Source of the DNA: CAVVYJ01 sp963752495
GTDB lineage: Bacteria > Pseudomonadota > Gammaproteobacteria > Burkholderiales > Methylophilaceae
Direction: 5' to 3'
Length of the DNA stretch: 64,000 bases
Assembly (NCBI GenBank): GCA_963752495.1
Contig: CAVVYJ010000003.1
Span: 186,001-250,000, forward strand
Shown here: piece after piece, positions 37,142 through 45,673 of the stretch
Numbering within the stretch: position 1 is the first letter of the stretch
Layout: every line of letters starts with the position of its first letter
Notes under the pieces: model-generated
Told to the model about the DNA's origin: nothing
The model's database searches: none
What the model saw: only the letters and a program-made list of their open reading frames with translations
Position numbers and translations under genes: made by a program

Positions 37142-38224
37142 ATGAAACCAAGCATGTTAACCAAGCTCGCCAACCTAAGCGAGCGCCTAGACGAAATTGA
37201 CCGCCTGATGTCGAGTGAAGGCATCACCGACAATATGGATAATTACCTCAAACTCACGCGCGAACACGCGGAGATTACGCCGATTGTCGAGCAATATCGT
37301 GCTTATGCACAAACCGAGGCGGACATGGCCGAGGCGCAAAAAATGCTCTCTGACCCCGAAATGAAAGAATTTGCGCTCGAAGAGATTGAAACCGCTAAAA
37401 AGCGCCATGACGAGATTGACGTTGAGTTACAAAAACTGTTGCTGCCTAAAGACCCGAATGATGAAAAAAATATCATCTTAGAAATTCGCGCTGGCACAGG
37501 CGGTGATGAGTCTGGCTTGTTTGCGGGCGATTTATTCCGAATGTATTCGCGATATGCAGAGCGCCAGGGCTGGAAAATTGAGGTGCTTTCCGCCAACCAA
37601 GGCGAAGTGGGCGGCTACAAAGAAATCATCGCGAAAATTGAAGGTTTTGGTGCATATTCCAAGCTCAAGTTTGAAAGCGGCGGCCACCGTGTGCAACGCG
37701 TGCCCGATACAGAAACGCAAGGCCGCATCCACACCAGCGCGTGTACTGTCGCCATTTTGCCAGAAGTGGACGAAGTGTCTGACGTGGTGATTAACCCTGC
37801 TGATATTCGCCTAGATACCTTTAGAGCCAGCGGCGCGGGCGGCCAGCATATTAACAAAACCGATTCTGCCGTGCGTATTACCCACTTCCCCACGGGCATT
37901 GTGGTGGAATGCCAAGATGGCCGCAGCCAGCACGCCAACAAGGCGCAAGCCATGATGGTGCTTGCCGCACGCATCAAGGCCAAACAGGTGGATGAACAAA
38001 ATAGCAAAATCGCCACTGAGCGCCGCAATTTAATTGGCTCTGGTGACCGTTCTGAGCGCATCCGCACCTACAATTACCCGCAAGGCCGCATAACCGACCA
38101 CCGTATCAACCTCACGCTATACAAAATTGATGCGATTACCGAAGGTGATATGGATGAGTTGATAGGCGCGCTCTCGGCTGAACATCAGGCAGACTTGCTG
38201 GCGAGTTTGGGCGAAGAAAGCTGA
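37142..38224 (+). CDS. prfA: peptide chain release factor 1
   Basis: RF1 recognises UAA and UAG stop codons. The protein begins MKPSMLTKLANLSERLDEID and carries the GGQ motif in FRASGAGGQHINKTDSAVR; the Gln is the target of the PrmC methylase encoded two genes downstream. It ends with the usual EHQADLLASL. At 360 residues the length is exact. Confidence 0.98.
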   Translation: MKPSMLTKLANLSERLDEIDRLMSSEGITDNMDNYLKLTREHAEITPIVEQYRAYAQTEADMAEAQKMLSDPEMKEFALEEIETAKKRHDEIDVELQKLLLPKDPNDEKNIILEIRAGTGGDESGLFAGDLFRMYSRYAERQGWKIEVLSANQGEVGGYKEIIAKIEGFGAYSKLKFESGGHRVQRVPDTETQGRIHTSACTVAILPEVDEVSDVVINPADIRLDTFRASGAGGQHINKTDSAVRITHFPTGIVVECQDGRSQHANKAQAMMVLAARIKAKQVDEQNSKIATERRNLIGSGDRSERIRTYNYPQGRITDHRINLTLYKIDAITEGDMDELIGALSAEHQADLLASLGEES

Positions 38225-38295
38225 TTTGAAAAAAATTTCTTATCCCCGCATAATAATATTGCAGTAAATTGACATTAACAACATGGGGAACGAAA

Positions 38296-38673
38296 ATGAA
38301 ATTAAATACTTTTCTTAAAGTTCATGCAGTAATTGCGCTTGTATTTGGTCTTGGCTTTTTATTTATTCCTGCATTAATCTTATCTTTTTACACATCTGTA
38401 GAATTAAACGAGGCTGGTGTATTTATGGCACGTTTGTTTGCAAGTGCAATCCTCACCTATTCTGCTGTACTATGGTTTGCAAGCGACACGCCAGACTCAG
38501 AAGCAAAACGTGCCATCGTAAAAGGCTTCTTTTTTACGATGTTGATTGGTTTTGCTGTGGCATTGCATTTTCAATTAACTGGCCCGATTAACGCCCTTGG
38601 CTGGTCAACAGTGGCTTTATACGCCTTTTTGTCTGCTTGCTATTTCAAATTTAACAACAACGCGCAGGCTTAG
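38296..38673 (+). CDS. small four-helix membrane protein, unknown function
   Basis: About 125 residues with four predicted membrane helices (near 5-28, 45-65, 75-95 and 100-118). The ATG at 38296 is preceded by GGGGAACG. The pattern resembles small hypothetical membrane proteins of Methylophilaceae and cyanobacteria (DUF4345-like at most); no catalytic motif is visible. It interrupts the hemA-prfA-prmC series, and 71 nt separate it from prfA. Confidence 0.7.
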   Translation: MKLNTFLKVHAVIALVFGLGFLFIPALILSFYTSVELNEAGVFMARLFASAILTYSAVLWFASDTPDSEAKRAIVKGFFFTMLIGFAVALHFQLTGPINALGWSTVALYAFLSACYFKFNNNAQA

Positions 38674-38729
38674 ACTAATTTGCGCATCCCAGGGTGTGCA
38701 ATATCGTTTTGCGCACCCTAAGATTATCA

Positions 38730-39574
38730 ATGAATCAAACTCACAGTATCAGATCAGCCCTCGCAACTGCCACCACTCAACTCCATAATACAGAAGCGGC
38801 TATAGAGGCACAGCTTTTGTTACAGCACGCGCTTAATGTAAACCGTGCATGGTTGATCGCACATGAAAATGATGCCCTGCAACCCAATATCCATGCGGTC
38901 TACAGAGCATTCATAAAAGACGTTTAAATGGCGAGCCGATTGCTTATATCTTAGGTTATCGTGAGTTTTACGGCTTAAAATTCAAAGTCACGCCCGATAC
39001 TTTAATTCCGCGGGCTGATACGGAAACCTTAGTGGAAGCGGCTTTGGACAAAATTCCACAGAATAAAAAAATACATGTTTTGGATTTAGGCACTGGCACT
39101 GGCGCGATTGCGCTGGCGATTGCGCATAACCGCCCACAAGCTCTTGTAACCGCCGTGGATGCGTCTGATGCCGCATTAAAAATTGCCCAAGAAAATGCGC
39201 AAAACTTAGCCATTACCAATATCGAATTTTTGCAAAGCGATTGGTTTAGTGCATTAAAAAACCAAACATTTGATGTGATTGTGAGCAACCCGCCCTATAT
39301 TGCACAAAACGATGCACATTTAACGCAGGGCGATTTGCGCTTTGAGCCAGCCTCTGCGCTAGCTTCTGGCGCAGATGGTTTGGATGATATTAAGCAAATA
39401 ATCGCCAATGCGCCAAAGTACCTAACCCCGCATGGATACTTGTTGCTGGAGCATGGTTATAATCAAGCAGAAGAAGTTGCAACTTTACTTAAGCAAAGTG
39501 GTTTTAGCGAGATTGAAACCATAAAAGATTTGGGCGGCAACAACCGCGTGACGCTTGGCATGATGCCGCGATAG
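38730..39574 (+). CDS. prmC: protein-(glutamine-N5) methyltransferase PrmC (one-base frameshift near 38917)
   Basis: PrmC methylates the GGQ glutamine of release factors. It has a helical N-terminal domain, the SAM site VLDLGTGTGAIALAIA and the catalytic NPPY in DVIVSNPPYIAQND. The frame breaks after YRAFIK; one missing A in the run at 38915-38918 restores RAFIKRRLNGEPIAYILGYR and 281 residues. It follows prfA after one membrane-protein gene, as in many bacteria. Confidence 0.94.
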
Positions 39575-39597
39575 CAAGCACATAGTATAATCACGCC

Positions 39598-40730
39598 ATG
39601 CAAGAAAATAACTCAGTAGGAATTGTAAAAGCGCAAACCGCGCATTTTAGCGCGCCGCTCACCTTAAAAAGTGGTGCGGTGTTGCCTGAGTACGATCTGG
39701 TTTATGAAACTTATGGAAATCTAAATGCGGACAAATCGAATGCGGTTTTGATTTGCCATGCGCTTTCTGGCACGCACCACGTGGCGGGTAAATATTCAGA
39801 AGATGACAAATACCCAGGCTGGTGGGATAACTTAATTGGGCCCAACAAACCCTTAGATACCAATAAGTTTTTTGTGATTGGTGTCAATAACTTGGGTGGT
39901 TGCGCGGGCAGTAGCGGGCCTGCCAGTATTAACCCAAAAACCAAAAAACCGTTCGGCGCAAGCTTTCCGATTGTTACCGTAGAAGATTGGGTAAATTCAC
40001 AAGCATTGTTGTGCGATTACTTAGGCATTACGCAGCTTGCGGCGGTGATTGGCGGTAGCCTGGGTGGAATGCAGGCGTTGCAATGGACGCTTGAGCTTTC
40101 CAACACGCGTGCAACATGCGCTGGTGATTGCCAGTGCGCCTAATTTAACCGCACAGAATATCGCGTTTAACGAAGTAGCTCGCCAAGCGATTATCACCGA
40201 CCCCGAATTTCATGGCGGCGATTACTATGCGCATAAAACAGTGCCGCATCGCGGGCTGCGCATCGCGCGCATGCTGGGGCATATCACCTATTTAAGCTGA
40301 TGATGCAATGGGTGCAAAATTTGGCCGCAAAATCAAAGACACGATTAAATATAGCTTTGATGTGGAATTTGAGATGGAATCGTACTTGCGTTACCAAGGC
40401 GATAAATTCGCCGGCGAATTTGATGCCAATACCTATTTGCGCATGACGCGCGCATTGGATTATTACGACCCAGCGCTGGAGTTTGGTGGTGATTTGAGCA
40501 AAGCGCTGAGCGCCGTAAAAGCAAAGTTTTTAGTAGTTTCGTTCACCAGCGATTGGCGCTTTTCTCCTGCGCGCTCGCGCGAAATCGTTAAAGCTTTGCT
40601 GGATAACGAGCTCACAGTAAGTTATGCCGAAGTGACCGCGGCGCACGGTCATGACGCATTTTTGATGCCAGACGCACACTATCACCAAATCTTAAGAACC
40701 TATTTAGGCAATATTAAGGTGGGTAATTAA
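39598..40730 (+). CDS. metX: homoserine O-acyltransferase (two one-base insertions)
   Basis: An alpha/beta hydrolase that acylates homoserine in methionine synthesis. The nucleophile elbow is VIGGSLGGMQALQW, the acid is in SFTSDWRFSP and the His in AAHGHDAFLM. Extra bases near 40105 (A) and 40298 (T) split it into three frames; removing them gives NRVQHALVIAS and YLSDDAMGAKFG and 376 residues, the usual length. Whether the acyl donor is acetyl- or succinyl-CoA is not readable here. metW follows at once. Confidence 0.94.
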
Positions 40731-40731
40731 T

Positions 40732-41352
40732 ATGCAAAATAATGTAAATATTACAAATTTAAGTGCAATATTTAGGCATGATTTTGCGATTATTGCAGGC
40801 TGGGTTGGGTTTGGCTCAAAAGTGCTGGATTTGGGTTGTGGCGACGGCACGCTACTTACCTATCTGCGCGACAGTCTGGAGGCAAAAGGTTACGGTGTCG
40901 AAAAAGACGATGTCAACTGGCTGACATGCCAACAAAGCGGAATTAACGTGATTCAAATGGATTTGGAAGACGGATTATCGGGCTTTGAAAACCAATCATT
41001 TGACACAGTGGTACTTTCACAAACACTTCAAGCCATGCACCATACCGAAGAAATTGTGCATGAAATGCTGCGCGTAGGGCGTGAGGTGATTGTGACTTTC
41101 CCCAATTTTGGTTATTGGCGTAATCGCGGGCAAATACTTACTGGCAATATGCCAGTCTCGAAAACTTTACCCTACCAATGGTACGACACGCCAAACGTGC
41201 ACCTTTGCACGATTAACGATTTTGACAAATTTTGTAAAAATTACAAAATTACAGTGATTGAGCGCAAAGTAATCACCGATGGCAAAGAGATTAGCTTCAT
41301 GCCAAATTTGCTGGGTAATTTAGCGATGTACCGCTTGAAAGCCAGCGCGTGA
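40732..41352 (+). CDS. metW: methionine biosynthesis protein MetW
   Basis: A 206-residue SAM-methyltransferase fold (VLDLGCGDGTLLTYL, DTVVLSQTLQAMHH, VTFPNFGYWRNR). In proteobacteria metW sits directly after metX and is thought to be needed for its activity. It starts 1 nt after the metX stop and overlaps the AmpG-like gene by 4 nt. Confidence 0.95.
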   Translation: MQNNVNITNLSAIFRHDFAIIAGWVGFGSKVLDLGCGDGTLLTYLRDSLEAKGYGVEKDDVNWLTCQQSGINVIQMDLEDGLSGFENQSFDTVVLSQTLQAMHHTEEIVHEMLRVGREVIVTFPNFGYWRNRGQILTGNMPVSKTLPYQWYDTPNVHLCTINDFDKFCKNYKITVIERKVITDGKEISFMPNLLGNLAMYRLKASA

Positions 41353-42615
41353 ATGCAGTAAGCGCTACCAAGCCGTCCGTTTGGAGATCGCTTTTTACCA
41401 AAAAAATGCTGATTTGCATTTTTACCGGTTTCAGCTCTGGGCTTCCGCTTTATATTTTAATCAGCTTATTACCTGCCTGGTTGCGTTCTGAGGGCGTGAA
41501 CCTTAAAGCCATCGGATTATTTGCACTTATCAATTTGCCGTTTACTTGGAAGTTTTTGTGGGCGCCATTTTTCGATAGATTCGCTCCACCGCTTGGTCGC
41601 AGGCGCGGTTGGTTATTGATTTCACAAATTTTACTTCTACTATCAATCCCCATTTTTGGCGCGTTTAATCCCAAGCTGGATATTTGGACAATCGCTTATT
41701 TGGCTAGTGTTGTCGCATTTTTTAGTGCCAGCCAAGACATTGTTTTAGATGCCTACCGCCGTGAATTACTACCTGATGCAGAGCTGGGGCTTGGCAACGC
41801 GGTGCACGTAAACGCCTACAAAATCGCGGGGCTAGTGCCTGGCTCGCTGTCGCTCATTTTGGCCGACCACATGGCTTGGAGTAGCGTGTTTATTATCACT
41901 GCGCTATTTATGTTACCCGGAATCCTAATGACCATTTTAGTGACTGAGCCAATGCTAAAAGATGGGCGACCAAAAACGTTAAAAGCCGCGGTGATAGAGC
42001 CTTTTAACGAATTTATTCGACCGCAATGGACTCAACAGCGCACTACTCGTTTTAGCGTTTATTTTCCTATATAAACTGGGCGATAGCATGGCGACATCGC
42101 TCGCCACGCCATTTTATTTAGACATGGGATTTACAAAAACTGAAATCGGCTTAATCGCCAAAAATGCTGGCTTGTGGCCAAGTGTGATTGGCGGCTTGCT
42201 GGGCGGCATTTGGATGATTAAACTCGGTATTAACCGTGCATTGTGGATTTTTGGTGCTGTGCAAATGGTTGCGATTTTAGGCTTTGCTTGGCTTGCCACT
42301 GCCGGACATAATCTTTTTTTACTTGGCGCTGTGATAGGTGTTGAAGCTTTGGGCGTTGGCCTTGGCACTGCGGCTTTTGTAGCCTATATCGCACAGACAA
42401 CACACCCGCTTTACACTGCAACACAATTTGCGCTATTTACCAGCTTGGCTGCCGTGCCACGCACTTTTGCCAACGCTGCAACCGGCTATTTGGTAGAAAG
42501 TATGGGCTGGAAAAACTTCTTTATTTTCTGCTTTTTAATTGCTATCCCCGGCATGTTGCTGCTATTCAAAGTCGCACCTTGGAATACCATTAAGGAAAAC
42601 GAAAAACCTTTGTAA
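41349..42615 (+). CDS. ampG: AmpG-like muropeptide MFS permease (one-base frameshift near 42015)
   Basis: An MFS permease of about 421 residues with some 12 helices, expected to import anhydro-muropeptides for cell-wall recycling. Family-like segments are FTGFSSGLPLYILISLLPAWL, the loop FDRFAPPLGRRRGWL and SQDIVLDAYRREL. The start is a GTG overlapping the metW stop (GTGA). Removal of an A at 42015 restores FFDRNGLNSALLVLAFIFLY and a single frame. Other MFS families are possible but the match is good. Confidence 0.88.
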
Positions 42616-42622
42616 GGTTTTT
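42602..42622 (+). terminator. weak terminator overlapping the ampG stop
   Basis: AAAAACCTT-TGT-AAGGTTTTT forms a 9-bp hairpin ending in a T run; the ampG TAA lies inside it. Confidence 0.45.
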
Positions 42623-42637
42623 AAAGTATTGCCGACT

Positions 42638-42665
42638 AACTCCTGATATTCCCAAAAAAGGAGTT
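42638..42665 (+). promoter_or_regulatory. hairpin sequestering the ribosome site of the DUF1223 gene
   Basis: AACTCC (42638-42643) is complementary to GGAGTT (42660-42665), which contains the GGAG ribosome site 5-8 nt before the ATG. Pairing would hide the site. The arms are only 6 bp. Confidence 0.3.
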
Positions 42666-42669
42666 TTTA

Positions 42670-43446
42670 ATGCGCAAATCCATTCAAACAAGCATCGCCA
42701 CTGTCCTTATTCTATGCGCCTTTCAGAGCATCTCTCTCGCAGCTGAATGTTCGGCAAAAAGTGGTGTGCAAACTGTACCTTTGCTTGAGCTTTACACCTC
42801 CGAAGGTTGCAGCAGCTGCCCACCTGCAGACAAATGGCTGAGCAGCTTAAAGATTGACACTAACAAAGTGATCCCGCTCGCTTTTCATGTGGATTATTGG
42901 GATTACATTGGCTGGAAAGATAAATTTTCTAAAGCAGAATACTCAGACCGCCAACGCAAAACTGCCGCTTTTGGTGGCGCTGGCTTTGTGTATACCCCGC
43001 AATTTGTGATAAATGGCCGCGACTTTAAAGGCTGGGATAATTCGCGCTTAAAGAAGCTGTAGAGGCAACCCAAAAAATTGCCGCGCGCGCGAATTTGCAA
43101 CCTAAATGCAGTGAGTGAATCCGATGGCAGAATCACATTAAAAGCGGCTGCAGAAGCCATGGAATGCAAAAAATGTGAAGAAATCCGATGTGTTTGTAGC
43201 GCTTTATGAAAACAAGTTAGTCAGCTCGGTCAAAGCGGGCGAAAACAGTGGCCGCGAGCTTAATACATGATTATGTGGTGCGCGAGTTTTTTGGGGCTTA
43301 TCAAATCAACAATAAAAACCAATTTAACAAAAATTTTACGCTTAAGTCCCGAATGGAAAAAAAAGGATGCTGGCGCAGTGATTTTTGTGCAAGATTCAAC
43401 AAATGGAGAGATTTTGCAAAGCTTACAACTTAAATTCTGTAGTTAA
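42670..43446 (+). pseudogene. DUF1223 family secreted thioredoxin-like protein, frame-disrupted
   Basis: It begins with a signal peptide (MRKSIQTSIATVLILCAFQS...AA) and then the family hallmark LLELYTSEGCSSCPPADKWL with a CxxC pair, FHVDYWDYIGWKDKF and VYTPQFVINGRD. The first 131 residues are in frame. After 43050 the protein continues over several frames (VSESDGRITLKAAAEAM, SDVFVALYENKLVSSVKAG, HDYVVREFFGAYQINN) and ends EILQSLQLKFCS at 43446. At least five frame changes occur in 400 nt. The function of DUF1223 is unknown. It is convergent with, and directly abuts, the bufferin operon. Confidence 0.8.
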
Positions 43447-44217
43447 CTAAATCAACTCACTTATCAATTCAGCTTCTAGCCAGCTCGCCAAATATTGTGC
43501 GGCCTGTTGCTCAGCGTTATCGCCCACGCTCTCAAACAGAATCTCGCAAAGCTCCCCAAAGCTGGCACCTGTCGTCATCAGTCTCAATGCCATTGCTTCT
43601 ACGTCATCTATAGAACGAAAATTCACATCAAGGTGCTGGCGCCAAATCAGCCATAAATGATGTTTTGCAGGCTCTGCACTTGGTGGTGCTTCATCGGCAT
43701 CCAGCGCTTTCCACACTGCCACTGTGTTGAACTCTAACTCAATAAATTGTATGCCGGCATGAAATTTAAATCGCAAATCTCCCCAGTTTTCTGGTGCAAT
43801 CGTTGCCAAATCTTGCAAGTAAAGCGTTGGCGCATCTGGCGCATCAAACGTTATTGCAAGCGCCCATTCAAACGCGGCAAGTTCTGCGGCAATAGGGTGT
43901 TGCGGCAAAGTTGCATTTAAAAATGTTGGCATATCCGCGCCGTACCAGCGCAAATTAGGATGCAAAGAGGGGTATTTTTTTAAATATGCGCGGGCTGTTG
44001 TGTTAAAAAATGCATCACCGAGCAGTTTTTTTACATTCCCATAAGTATTACCCAAGGCTTCTACAATACGCAACCTATAAGCGTCGTGATAAATACCTAG
44101 GCGTTTTTTTGCGCCTAATTTAGCATCATTCACAATAAAACTGCTTTTTGATTTCAAAGTATCATCTTCAAGCAGATATGCCTGAAAGGCTTGTTGCAGC
44201 TGGGCAAGCTGGCTCAT
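43447..44217 (-). CDS. bufC: DUF2063 family protein, bufferin-modification partner (BufC-like)
   Basis: A 256-residue protein with the DUF2063 N-terminal domain (LQQAFQAYLLEDD, RLGIYHDAYRLRIVEALGNTYGNVKKLLGD). DUF2063 proteins accompany DUF692 enzymes in RiPP loci and are thought to deliver the precursor peptide to the enzyme (family knowledge). The C-terminal half is less conserved and ends in a helical region. It overlaps the DUF692 gene by 4 nt, as expected for a functional pair. No membrane segment is visible, so it is cytosolic. Confidence 0.9.
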   Translation of the reverse strand: MSQLAQLQQAFQAYLLEDDTLKSKSSFIVNDAKLGAKKRLGIYHDAYRLRIVEALGNTYGNVKKLLGDAFFNTTARAYLKKYPSLHPNLRWYGADMPTFLNATLPQHPIAAELAAFEWALAITFDAPDAPTLYLQDLATIAPENWGDLRFKFHAGIQFIELEFNTVAVWKALDADEAPPSAEPAKHHLWLIWRQHLDVNFRSIDDVEAMALRLMTTGASFGELCEILFESVGDNAEQQAAQYLASWLEAELISELI

Positions 44218-45050
44218 GCCGCCACCTTAAGTTGCTTGGCTGAAATTTCACGCGCCAATTGCAACTCTTCAACCAAATCGGCGAGTGCTGGAATATTGTC
44301 ATCTCGCTCTATCATGGTACTAATTTGGCCAAGCTGACTAATCGCATAGCCATATAAATCCCACACCTCGGGAATCACCGGCGCATCATGCGTGTCGATA
44401 ATATAATCGCCATGATTACTATGCCCCGCTAAGTGGATTTGCTGCACACGATTAGCTGGTACGCCATCTATAAATGTTTTTGCATCAAACTGATGGTTAA
44501 AACTGCTCACATAAATATTATTTACATCCAGCAGCAGCAAGCAGTCTGCGGCATCGGCAATTTCTGTAATAAACTCCCACTCAGTCATGGTCGAATCAAC
44601 ATAACTTGCATAGCTGGAAACATTTTCTAATAAAAGTCTTCTGCCTAATGCTTCTTGCACCTGACTAACTCGCGCAACTACATGCTTAACGGTTTCTTCA
44701 GTGTAAGGTAGCGGCAATAAATCATGCATATTTTTGCCATGTACCCCCGTCCAGCAAATGTGATCGGATATCCAAGCAGGTTCTATGCGATCAGCAAGTG
44801 CACGCAAGTCACGCAAGTACTCTTTGTTTAATGGGCTAGTTGAGCCTATGGAAAGTGATACCCCATGCATCACCATTGGGTAGTTTGCACGAATTTTAGT
44901 TAAAAAATCCAGAGGCTTACCACCAGGCACCATGTAATTCTCGGAAATAACTTCAAACCAGTCAACATCAGGTTTGTTTTCGAGCACCTCGTGATAATGC
45001 TCAGTACGTAAACCAAGGCCAAAACCTAGATAAGATGGGGAAGCATGCAT
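44214..45050 (-). CDS. bufB: DUF692 (MNIO) multinuclear iron oxygenase, BufB-like
   Basis: A 278-residue TIM-barrel enzyme of the DUF692/MbnB family, whose iron centre oxidises Cys residues of precursor peptides. It has GFGLGLRTEHYHEVLE near the start and metal-ligand candidates in MVMHGVSLSIG, ISDHICWTG, LLLENVSSYA, LLLDVNNIYVS, IHLAGHSNHG, DTHDAPV and TMIERDDNIP. A Cys-rich precursor gene lies immediately upstream and a DUF2063 partner downstream, which makes a bufferin-type copper-binding RiPP the best reading. Activity on this precursor is inferred. Confidence 0.92.
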   Translation of the reverse strand: MHASPSYLGFGLGLRTEHYHEVLENKPDVDWFEVISENYMVPGGKPLDFLTKIRANYPMVMHGVSLSIGSTSPLNKEYLRDLRALADRIEPAWISDHICWTGVHGKNMHDLLPLPYTEETVKHVVARVSQVQEALGRRLLLENVSSYASYVDSTMTEWEFITEIADAADCLLLLDVNNIYVSSFNHQFDAKTFIDGVPANRVQQIHLAGHSNHGDYIIDTHDAPVIPEVWDLYGYAISQLGQISTMIERDDNIPALADLVEELQLAREISAKQLKVAA

Positions 45051-45106
45051 ATTGCTGACTTATAAATGAATGATGTGATGTTAACGCATAAGTAAGTTAA
45101 AACTTA

Positions 45107-45133
45107 GGCAAACAGGCAAAACACCTGTTTGCC
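45107..45133 (-). terminator. intercistronic hairpin between precursor and enzyme genes
   Basis: GGCAAACAGG and CCTGTTTGCC form a perfect 10-bp stem with a 7-nt loop, followed on the minus strand by TAAGTTTTAA. It lies 12 nt after the precursor stop. The tail is only moderately T-rich, so partial termination or mRNA 3'-end protection is likely. Either would give more precursor than enzyme. Confidence 0.65.
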
Positions 45134-45145
45134 CAATTTTTACTA

Positions 45146-45487
45146 CTAAACCATGTGACCACCTTTTGCATCACACTCTGCTCCAGTTAAAGCTAAGTGA
45201 CCTTGGCCAGCACATGAATTTTGGCCTTTGCAAGAATTCGCTGCAGTTTTGCATGAACCTTGTCCTTTACATGCATTTTTAGCTGTTTTACATGAGTTGT
45301 GGCCTTTGCACTCGTTACCTGCAGTTTTACAATCACTCGTACCTTTACATGAGTTAACACCCACACATACACCTGCTGCGGTACTTGCAGTATTAGCGCC
45401 ACTGCTAGCACAACCAGACAAAATTAAAGCAGCCGCTCCAAGTGCAATCATAGCGCCATTACGTACTTTAGAAGTTTGAACAGACAT
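45146..45487 (-). CDS. Cys-rich bufferin-type precursor with lipobox (BufA2-like)
   Basis: A 113-residue precursor. The N-terminal leader doubles as a signal sequence (MSVQTSKVRNGAMIALGAAA) and ends in LSGC, a good lipobox, with Ser at +3 rather than Asp at +2, which favours the outer membrane. The core has ten Cys after C26: 41, 47, 53, 60, 66, 73, 79, 86, 92 and 105. They follow a 13-residue repeat of the form CKGxxSCKTAxNx (three units, then CKGQNSC). From memory, BufA2-type bufferins share CxGVNSCKGTSDCKTA but have fewer repeats and no lipobox. It has a strong ribosome site (AAGAGG). Cu(I) binding is inferred from family. Confidence 0.82.
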   Translation of the reverse strand: MSVQTSKVRNGAMIALGAAALILSGCASSGANTASTAAGVCVGVNSCKGTSDCKTAGNECKGHNSCKTAKNACKGQGSCKTAANSCKGQNSCAGQGHLALTGAECDAKGGHMV

Positions 45488-45518
45488 GGTAATTCCTCTT
45501 TAAAATTAATTGTAAGAA

Positions 45519-45545
45519 TCTACCTTCTCTAGGTGGAAAGGTAGA
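45519..45545 (-). promoter_or_regulatory. inverted repeat in the upstream region of the bufferin precursor
   Basis: TCTACCTT and AAGGTAGA are 8-bp arms separated by 11 nt, 32 nt upstream of the precursor ATG. It could be an operator or an mRNA leader hairpin. No ECF-sigma promoter was recognised with confidence. Confidence 0.35.
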
Positions 45546-45640
45546 ATTAACTAATACGTGGAAAATGACAGAGTAGATTCATCACATTGCACGAGTAGTT
45601 AGTCGCCAGCGTTTTTAAAACCTTACAAATTGGAGATTTA

Positions 45641-45663
45641 TTTTTTGTGAGGGTCACAAAAAA
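45641..45663. terminator. bidirectional terminator-like hairpin
   Basis: TTTTTTGTGA-GGG-TCACAAAAAA is a perfect inverted repeat of 10-bp arms, flanked by T and A runs, just downstream of the M48-like gene stop. The GC content of the stem is low. Confidence 0.55.
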
Positions 45664-45673
45664 TTAACTTTGC

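Noticed and set aside
37615..38067. 150-residue minus-strand frame inside prfA
   Set aside because: It is antisense to the highly conserved GGQ region of RF1; composition is typical of a shadow frame.
45146..45487. CRISPR or plain DNA tandem repeat at the Cys-rich gene
   Set aside because: The 39-nt periodicity is imperfect and in frame, and encodes a conserved Cys pattern; it is coding.
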